DNA from: Thalassorhabdus alkalitolerans
GTDB taxonomy: Bacteria; Bacillota; Bacilli; Bacillales; Marinococcaceae
DNA length: 9,841 nt
Direction: 5' to 3' (one strand)
Assembly: GCF_042656585.1 (NCBI RefSeq)
Contig: NZ_JBHSPG010000014.1
Positions 5,884 to 9,841 of the stretch are shown piece by piece (the first letter of the stretch is position 1; each line of letters starts with the position of its first letter). The notes below the pieces were generated by a model. The model was not told the origin of the DNA, did no database searches, and worked only from the letters and a program-made list of their open reading frames with translations. Both the position numbers and the translations under genes were made by a program.

Positions 5884-6951
5884 GTGTTGCTTACAGAAGA
5901 ACAAGTAATTGAAGCTTTAAAAGGAATAAATGATCCTGACCTAAATAAAAATATCGTTGAAACCGGCGGTCTCAGAGAAGTGAAGATTAAAGGGGATAAC
6001 GTCAGTTTGAAAGTTGCATTAGCCAGAACGGGTACTTCTGAGCAAATGAAAGTCCAGCAAGAAATTGTAAGCGCTGTGAAAGGAGCAGGGGCAGGATCTG
6101 TCGGTCTCCGTTTTGATGAGTTGACAAAAGAAGAAGTAAGCCAGCATGGAGGCATGGAGCAAGGACAGCCAGCTGCTGCTTCAGGGCCGTCTCTTCTTTC
6201 TGAAGAGAATAAGACACAGTTTATTGCTGTAACAAGCGGGAAAGGTGGCGTAGGGAAGTCTACCGTTTCCGTAAACCTGGCCACTTCCTTAGCACGGCAG
6301 GGCAAGAAAGTTGGAATTATTGACGCAGATATCTACGGATTCAGCGTGCCAGATATGATGGGGATTGAAGAACGTCCCACTGTGGTAGAAGAAAGAATTT
6401 ATCCTGTTGAGCGTTTTGGAGTAAAAGTGATTTCCATGGGATTTTTCGTCGAAGATAATGCTCCGGTAATTTGGAGAGGGCCTATGCTTGGAAAAATGCT
6501 TAATAACTTCTTTAATGAAGTAGAGTGGGGAGAACTTGATTATCTTATTTTAGATCTTCCTCCTGGCACAGGGGACGTTGCCTTGGACATTCACACGATG
6601 CTTCCAGAGTGTAAGGAGATCATTGTGACTACTCCTCATGCGACAGCTGCTTTTGTTGCTGCAAGAGCGGGGGCAATGGCTATTAAAACAAACCACCAGA
6701 TCCTTGGTATTGTGGAGAACATGGCTTACTTTGAGAGCAAGCTGACTGGTGAGAAGGAATATGTGTTTGGAACAGGTGGCGGAGAAAGACTAAGCGAAGA
6801 GCTAAAAACAGACATTCTTGGTCGTATCCCGCTAGGGCAGCCTGAAATAGATGAGAAAGATTTTGCTCCATCCGTGTATGACGCTGACGATAAGATCGGA
6901 CAGATTTATCATGAGATCGCTTCAAAAGTGATTGAAAAGGCAGGAAAGTAA
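5884..6951 (+). CDS. salA: Mrp/ApbC-type P-loop protein SalA
   Basis: The protein has 355 residues. Residues 1-80 form a MIP18/DUF59-like domain (VKVALARTGTSEQM). A ParA/Mrp P-loop ATPase domain follows, with deviant Walker A SGKGGVGKST (118-127), DADIYG (148-153), and switch region LDLPPGTGDVALD (223-235). The CxxC that holds an iron-sulfur cluster in classical Mrp/ApbC carriers is absent after ENMAYFE. That agrees with SalA, known in B. subtilis as a negative regulator of scoC, and so an activator of exoprotease genes, phosphorylated on a C-terminal tyrosine by PtkA. APSVYD (328-333) is the likely matching region. GTG 5884 is preferred as start: AAAGGA (5870-5875) is eight bases ahead, and it overlaps the ATG at 5875. 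The gene is monocistronic. Confidence 0.94.
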   Translation: MLLTEEQVIEALKGINDPDLNKNIVETGGLREVKIKGDNVSLKVALARTGTSEQMKVQQEIVSAVKGAGAGSVGLRFDELTKEEVSQHGGMEQGQPAAASGPSLLSEENKTQFIAVTSGKGGVGKSTVSVNLATSLARQGKKVGIIDADIYGFSVPDMMGIEERPTVVEERIYPVERFGVKVISMGFFVEDNAPVIWRGPMLGKMLNNFFNEVEWGELDYLILDLPPGTGDVALDIHTMLPECKEIIVTTPHATAAFVAARAGAMAIKTNHQILGIVENMAYFESKLTGEKEYVFGTGGGERLSEELKTDILGRIPLGQPEIDEKDFAPSVYDADDKIGQIYHEIASKVIEKAGK

Positions 6952-6973
6952 ATAGCTTTCTTTTATAGAAAGG

Positions 6974-7007
6974 AAAAGGCCCTCACCTCAGCAGGTGGGG
7001 CCTTTTT
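6974..7007. terminator. Bidirectional terminator between salA and gerD
   Basis: AAAAGGCCC and CACCT (6974-6988, one bulged T) pair with AGGTG and GGGCCTTTT (6993-7006) around a CAGC loop. T runs lie on each strand. It serves salA on the plus strand and gerD on the minus strand, which converge here. Confidence 0.93.
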
Positions 7008-7027
7008 AACTAGAGCCGGCAAAGAAT

Positions 7028-7696
7028 TTATTGGGGTTCTTCTTCACCTTCTTGCTGCTGTTCTTGTTGCTGTTCCCCCTCTTCTCCTTGCTGATCTTCC
7101 TGTTCTTGTTCCTGTTGTTCCTGCTGTTCTTGATCAGCTGCTTCCTGTTCTAAGCGTTCCGCAGAAACTTCGGTTAGAATATCATGGAGCTTTGCAAGAA
7201 AGAAGGGGCTCTCAAAGGCTTCTGTCATTACATTCATAATTTGCTGTTTGTGTTCTTTGCTTCGTAAGAGTTCAGAAATATTATCATCCATTTCCGGGTC
7301 TTGCCATAACTCTAACAAAACAGCCTGGTACTCAGGGTCCTTCATCATACGCCGAAGGAGCTCTTCATGCTCCTGGCGCATACTCTCTGCCAGTGCCCGG
7401 GCAAATTCAGGATCCTTCATGGTTTCCTGCCAAAATGCTTTACCTTCAGGAGATACTAACGTGTCTTGTATAGTGCTTTGGACGAAAGTTTGTTCCATTA
7501 CAATATCCTGTCTTACTTCTTCATCAGTTAATATTTCTCTTACGGCTGCCTTTCCTTCATCTGTCTTTAATAAGTCCACCAGCATTTCTTTTGTACTTTC
7601 ATAATCACCGTGGTTCTCTCCTCCCTCCACAGTGGCGCACCCGGAGGCAAATGTGACGAGCAATCCAAGGATAAATAATATTTGAAGACCTTTCAT
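7028..7696 (-). CDS. gerD: Spore germination lipoprotein GerD
   Basis: The protein has 222 residues, longer than the roughly 185 of B. subtilis. The signal peptide MKGLQILFILGLLVTFASGC places the lipidated Cys at residue 20. The body is helical with a repeated (K/Q)DPE(F/Y/M) unit at about 94, 119 and 132, a GerD hallmark. From residue 188 to the end the chain consists only of Asp, Gln, Glu, Gly and Pro. GerD is an inner-spore-membrane lipoprotein that clusters nutrient germinant receptors into the germinosome. The start is ATG 7696, with AAAGGAG (7713-7707) ten bases away; the adjacent GTG at 7699 would add only one residue. The longer frame back to 7810 is excluded because it buries the lipoprotein signal. 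A SigG-like promoter lies directly upstream. Confidence 0.94.
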   Translation of the reverse strand: MKGLQILFILGLLVTFASGCATVEGGENHGDYESTKEMLVDLLKTDEGKAAVREILTDEEVRQDIVMEQTFVQSTIQDTLVSPEGKAFWQETMKDPEFARALAESMRQEHEELLRRMMKDPEYQAVLLELWQDPEMDDNISELLRSKEHKQQIMNVMTEAFESPFFLAKLHDILTEVSAERLEQEAADQEQQEQQEQEQEDQQGEEGEQQQEQQQEGEEEPQ

Positions 7697-7731
7697 CACG
7701 TGGACGCTCCTTTCAGTAGTGTAGTTGTCTT

Positions 7732-7761
7732 TAATATGAGTGGAGATGTGAAAAAATATGC
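7732..7761 (-). promoter_or_regulatory. SigG-like (forespore) promoter of gerD
   Basis: On the minus strand GCATA (7761-7757) is followed after 18 bases by CATATTA (7738-7732). The SigG consensus is roughly GmATR, 17-18 bases, CATnMTA, so there is a single mismatch. Transcription would start near 7725, a dozen bases before the ribosome site. This agrees with the known forespore expression of gerD. Confidence 0.68.
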
Positions 7762-7835
7762 ACAACAAGTATATAAGGTAGCTTTTTCCCAACACGATTG
7801 ATAAAATCATTACGGTAAGAACATAAGGGGAGCGG

Positions 7836-8450
7836 ATGGCGTTGAATACTCGGAAAGTAGTTTATTTGTTTTTTACTACGCTGATTATTGGCTCAATAAG
7901 CGGAGCGATAGTTGGTGTGTTATTAGATTTAGATACGTACTTAGATGGCGGGTTCTTAAATTTTTTGTTTGGCCTGCTTTGGATGCTGGGTATTAGTGCA
8001 GCCATAAGCCTGGTGGCTCAAATGGGCTTTTTTGCTTATTTAACTATTCATCGTTTGGCTTTGGGTTTATTTAAATCCGTCAAGCTGTGGAATCGAATTC
8101 AAGTCATTCTTATATTATTTGTATTATTTGACCTGATTTATTTTAGATACTTAGCTTATGCTGACGGAGATGAAACCATCTTTGGTTATATGATCATGCC
8201 TTTCTTACTCTTACTGTACAGTATAATTGTTGCTTACTTTAAAATGAGAGACACGAATAAAAGAACGTTTATCCCGGCTCTTTTTTTCATGTACGTTATT
8301 ACAACCATTGAGTGGATTCCGGCGTTAACAGTTGGAACAGTAAATGACTCCAAGTGGCTCTGGATCTACCTGGCACCTCTTCTGACAGCAAATACGTGGC
8401 AGTTGTTGACCCTTCACAGATTGACAGGAGACCAAAAAGAGAAAGCATAA
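7836..8450 (+). CDS. kbaA: KinB-signalling pathway activator KbaA
   Basis: The protein has 204 residues, near the 198 of B. subtilis KbaA. About six membrane segments can be seen: 8-30, 42-70 (possibly two), 88-107, 115-136, 146-168 and 174-194. A basic N-terminus (NTRK) and a charged C-terminal tail flank them. KbaA is needed for the KinB branch of the phosphorelay that activates Spo0A at the start of sporulation; the mechanism is not settled. The family call rests on position between gerD and pdaB, on length, and on the IEWIPA and NTWQLL segments. The start is ATG 7836 with AAGGGGAG (7825-7832) just ahead. The gene is divergent from gerD across 139 bases. I could not assign its promoter with confidence. 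Confidence 0.88.
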   Translation: MALNTRKVVYLFFTTLIIGSISGAIVGVLLDLDTYLDGGFLNFLFGLLWMLGISAAISLVAQMGFFAYLTIHRLALGLFKSVKLWNRIQVILILFVLFDLIYFRYLAYADGDETIFGYMIMPFLLLLYSIIVAYFKMRDTNKRTFIPALFFMYVITTIEWIPALTVGTVNDSKWLWIYLAPLLTANTWQLLTLHRLTGDQKEKA

Positions 8451-8453
8451 TAT

Positions 8454-8492
8454 AAAACAGCCATTTCACCTCATGGAAAATGGCTGTTTTTT
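8454..8492. terminator. Bidirectional terminator between kbaA and pdaB
   Basis: AAAACAGCCATTT (8454-8466) pairs perfectly with AAATGGCTGTTTT (8478-8490) over an 11-base loop. A T tract follows on the plus strand and an A-rich mirror on the other. It ends both converging genes; the T tract reaches the last base before the pdaB stop. Confidence 0.93.
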
Positions 8493-8493
8493 A

Positions 8494-9255
8494 TTACTTT
8501 ATTTCTTGAGTTTTCGCTTCACCATCTGTAATTAATTCTTCTAATGAAACAAGTTGATATCCTTTCTCAGAGAGGTCATTAAGAATCACAGGGAGAGCTT
8601 TATGGGTCTGCTTTGCTGAGTCTGAAGCGTGGAGAAGAATCACATCACCAGGTTCTGTGTTCTCTGTAATATCTTTTACAATTGTTTCAACTCCTGGATT
8701 TTTCCAATCACTGCCGCCAACACTCCAGTGAATTGTAGAATAGCCGAATCGATCTACAGCTTGCAACACTCTCTCATCAAAATCTCCGTGAGGGGGGCGG
8801 AAGTAGACTGGTTCGATTCCTCCTACCTCCTTCAATTTGCGATGGCTTTCATTTAAATCCCGCATCATTTCACTTTCTTCCCATTCTGTATAATGCTCGT
8901 ATTGGTAACCGTGGTTGCCGATGGTGTATCCTGCCTCATTTATTTTTTCTAAAATATCAGGGTGCCTTTCTGCCCAGGAGGCTGAGACGAAAAATGTTGC
9001 TTCTTCTACTTTGTGGTCTGCAAGAATTTCAAGTATAGGCAGGGCGCGTTTATCACCCCAGCTGATATTGAAAGTTAAGGCGGCTTTTTTTTCATCAATC
9101 TCTGCTCTATGGAAAGCCCTTGGCCCTTCATCAGTAGAAAAAGCCGGTATATATGCCTGACTTGCATATAAGAAGCTGGCAGCAAATAAGGCTGCCACTG
9201 TGGCAAGAGCATAATACTTTAGTGTTTTGCCATTTAGAACCCAAATGTGTCTCAT
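8494..9255 (-). CDS. pdaB: Spore polysaccharide deacetylase-family protein PdaB
   Basis: The protein has 253 residues (254 in B. subtilis). Residues 11-36 form an N-terminal membrane anchor, followed by the PdaB-typical AFSTDEGPRAF. The NodB-type domain shows TFNISWGD (61-68, motif 1), GNHGYQYEHY (113-122), RPPHGDF (153-159), DWKNPG (183-188) and ILLHASDSAKQT (206-217). The motif-1 residue that is Asp in this family (TFDISWGD, as I remember it) is Asn63 here, read from codon AAT at 9069-9067. PdaB is required late in sporulation to keep the spore stable; its substrate is debated. ATG 9255 is the start, with AAGGGGAG (9273-9266) ten bases ahead; GTG 9285 lies about at the expected transcript start. 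It is expressed from a SigE-like promoter. Confidence 0.95.
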   Translation of the reverse strand: MRHIWVLNGKTLKYYALATVAALFAASFLYASQAYIPAFSTDEGPRAFHRAEIDEKKAALTFNISWGDKRALPILEILADHKVEEATFFVSASWAERHPDILEKINEAGYTIGNHGYQYEHYTEWEESEMMRDLNESHRKLKEVGGIEPVYFRPPHGDFDERVLQAVDRFGYSTIHWSVGGSDWKNPGVETIVKDITENTEPGDVILLHASDSAKQTHKALPVILNDLSEKGYQLVSLEELITDGEAKTQEIK

Positions 9256-9293
9256 ATCAAAGGAGCTCCCCTTCCGTCTGGTCACTTAGCATA

Positions 9294-9321
9294 ATTTTAT
9301 GCAGGTGAGGACAAGATATGA
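9294..9321 (-). promoter_or_regulatory. SigE-like (mother-cell) promoter of pdaB
   Basis: On the minus strand TCATATC (9321-9315) precedes CATAAAAT (9301-9294). The SigE consensus is an ATA-centred -35 and a CATANNNT -10, and the gap from ATA to CATA is 15 bases. The start would fall near 9287, giving a leader of about 30 bases. This supports the ATG at 9255 as the pdaB start. Confidence 0.7.
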
Positions 9322-9353
9322 GTAGACTTTACTTTTATAAAAGAGGTGGACAA

Positions 9354-9581
9354 ATGCTTGGGTTATTAATTAACGGAAAAGAAGCTCAGGAAATGGAATA
9401 CATATTAAAGAGGGAGTTAGAAGAGCTGCTGCTTGATTTATCAGATTCTCGTATAGACGACAGAGTGAAAAAAGCAATGGAAGAGAAGTACAAATTGATC
9501 TTTGGACTCTACCGCCGGTTCGCTCATCCAAATGATTGCGTGAGATATATCAAGCCTTTAAAAAAGAGAGTGCACAAGTAA
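9354..9581 (+). CDS. Small hypothetical protein (75 aa), conserved-looking
   Basis: The protein has 75 residues with no signal or membrane span. It starts MLGLLINGKEAQEMEYILK, continues with an acidic helical part (RELEELLLDLSDSRIDDRVKKAMEEKY), and ends with a basic tail (YIKPLKKRVHK). I have the impression of similar small Bacillaceae proteins that begin LLINGKE and end near DCxxYI, but I cannot name a function. The ATG at 9354 is preferred because AGAGGTGG (9342-9349) sits directly ahead at ideal spacing. The in-frame ATG at 9318 has a weaker site (GAGG, 9307-9310) and would add 12 basic-aromatic residues. It is divergent from pdaB. No terminator is evident before the rrn promoters. Confidence 0.75.
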   Translation: MLGLLINGKEAQEMEYILKRELEELLLDLSDSRIDDRVKKAMEEKYKLIFGLYRRFAHPNDCVRYIKPLKKRVHK

Positions 9582-9639
9582 TAACCAAAACGAGGGCAGG
9601 GGGGCTTCCTTAAGAATTAAAAAGGGTGATAATGTGCTG

Positions 9640-9690
9640 TGAATTTATTTTTAAAATATAGTTGACTCTTTAATAACCAGATGATATATT
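9640..9690 (+). promoter_or_regulatory. rRNA operon promoter P1 with AT-rich upstream element
   Basis: TTGACT (9662-9667) and TATATT (9685-9690) are 17 bases apart. An almost pure A/T stretch at 9642-9660 lies directly upstream and resembles an UP element. Together with the second promoter about 80 bases on, this is the usual tandem arrangement of Bacillus rrn operons. Confidence 0.86.
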
Positions 9691-9742
9691 ATTAGTCCGA
9701 CGCAATCAGTTCCACTGCTTTTAATCAATTACAAAAAAGTTA

Positions 9743-9771
9743 TTGACGAGTGATTGTTTAGGTGTTATGAT
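9743..9771 (+). promoter_or_regulatory. rRNA operon promoter P2 (extended -10)
   Basis: TTGACG (9743-9748), 17 bases, then TATGAT (9766-9771), preceded by TGT, which forms an extended -10. The expected first base is a G at 9778, as in Bacillus rrn promoters that respond to the GTP level. Confidence 0.88.
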
Positions 9772-9777
9772 AGTTAA

Positions 9778-9841
9778 GTCGCCAAAAAACGGCGAACAAG
9801 TTGTCCTTTGAAAATCGAATGAAAGTCAAACGTCAGTTAAT
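9778..9841 (+). ncRNA. Leader of an rrn operon, ending before 16S rRNA
   Basis: After P2 comes a small hairpin, TCGCC (9779-9783) with GGCGA (9791-9795). Then TGTCCTTTGA (9802-9811) followed by AAAATCGAA matches the boxA antitermination motif and the CTTTGAAAA stretch found ahead of Bacillus 16S genes. The 16S rRNA itself is not reached; the window ends within the leader. Confidence 0.82.

Noticed and set aside
5868..6305. 145-codon minus-strand frame opposite salA
   Set aside because: It is a shadow of the conserved P-loop gene, and its composition follows salA codon usage in reverse.
7248..7604. 118-codon plus-strand frame opposite gerD
   Set aside because: It is a Ser/Cys-rich antisense product of the helical gerD frame with no ribosome site or motif.
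7697..7810. N-terminal extension of gerD back to 7810
   Set aside because: It crosses the SigG-like promoter and would place the lipoprotein signal inside the protein.
9640..9841. Start of 16S rRNA or a tRNA at the end of the window
   Set aside because: Only promoters and leader are present; the 16S 5' sequence is not reached and no tRNA cloverleaf is visible.
1..9841. Insertion sequence, prophage, CRISPR array or integrase attachment site
   Set aside because: No transposase, recombinase, regular direct-repeat array or terminal inverted repeats with target duplication were found; the accessory genes are in ordinary promoter-terminator units.

Overview
The window is a chromosomal segment of an endospore-forming Firmicute of the Bacillaceae type. 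The evidence is the gene content and order: the end of rpsI, then ybaK-cwlD, salA, gerD, kbaA and pdaB, running into a ribosomal RNA promoter region. As I recall it, this is the Bacillus subtilis order around rpsI-ybaJ-ybaK-cwlD-salA-gerD-kbaA-pdaB-rrn. Strong AAGGAGG-type ribosome sites, SigA promoters and recognisable SigE- and SigG-like promoters agree with this. The Glu/Gln-rich GerD tail would suit a salt-tolerant member, but that is only a hint. The genus cannot be fixed from the sequence.

Layout. Bases 1-104 are the last codons of rpsI and its terminator. Bases 173-2406 hold genes that are not the expected ybaJ: a DUF6671-like protein with a Cys-rich C-terminus, a small minus-strand gene (72 aa) overlapped head-on by a possible 31-residue hydrophobic peptide, and a serine alpha/beta-hydrolase with its own SigA promoter and terminator. 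Bases 2463-3774 hold ybaK and cwlD, with notable RNA-structure potential in front of each ribosome site. Bases 3790-5747 form a self-contained unit (promoter, structured leader, SLC13-type transporter with two RCK_C domains, terminator), which appears to be inserted between cwlD and salA relative to B. subtilis. Bases 5773-9255 carry salA(+), gerD(-), kbaA(+) and pdaB(-), separated by bidirectional terminators. Bases 9354-9581 encode a small conserved-looking protein of unknown function. Bases 9640-9841 are a tandem P1/P2 rRNA promoter region and the start of the rrn leader; the window ends before the 16S gene.

How the genes fit together. The core is a spore locus. CwlD, a cortex muramoyl-L-alanine amidase, works with a deacetylase to make muramic-delta-lactam, the mark that germination lytic enzymes read. 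PdaB is a spore polysaccharide-deacetylase-family protein needed to maintain the spore. GerD is the inner-membrane lipoprotein that clusters germinant receptors. KbaA is an activator of the KinB branch of the sporulation phosphorelay. SalA is a Mrp/ApbC-type P-loop regulator. The promoter signals agree with this division of labour: a SigE-like promoter before pdaB (mother cell) and a SigG-like promoter before gerD (forespore).

Most of the window is ordinary conserved chromosome. The points most worth a second look are the antisense-overlapping hydrophobic micro-ORF, the Asn in place of Asp in motif 1 of PdaB, the two-state leader of the transporter and the foldable ybaK-cwlD junction. I found no mobile element, CRISPR array, tRNA or clear new defence-type system. 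All coordinates and protein reads were counted by hand.
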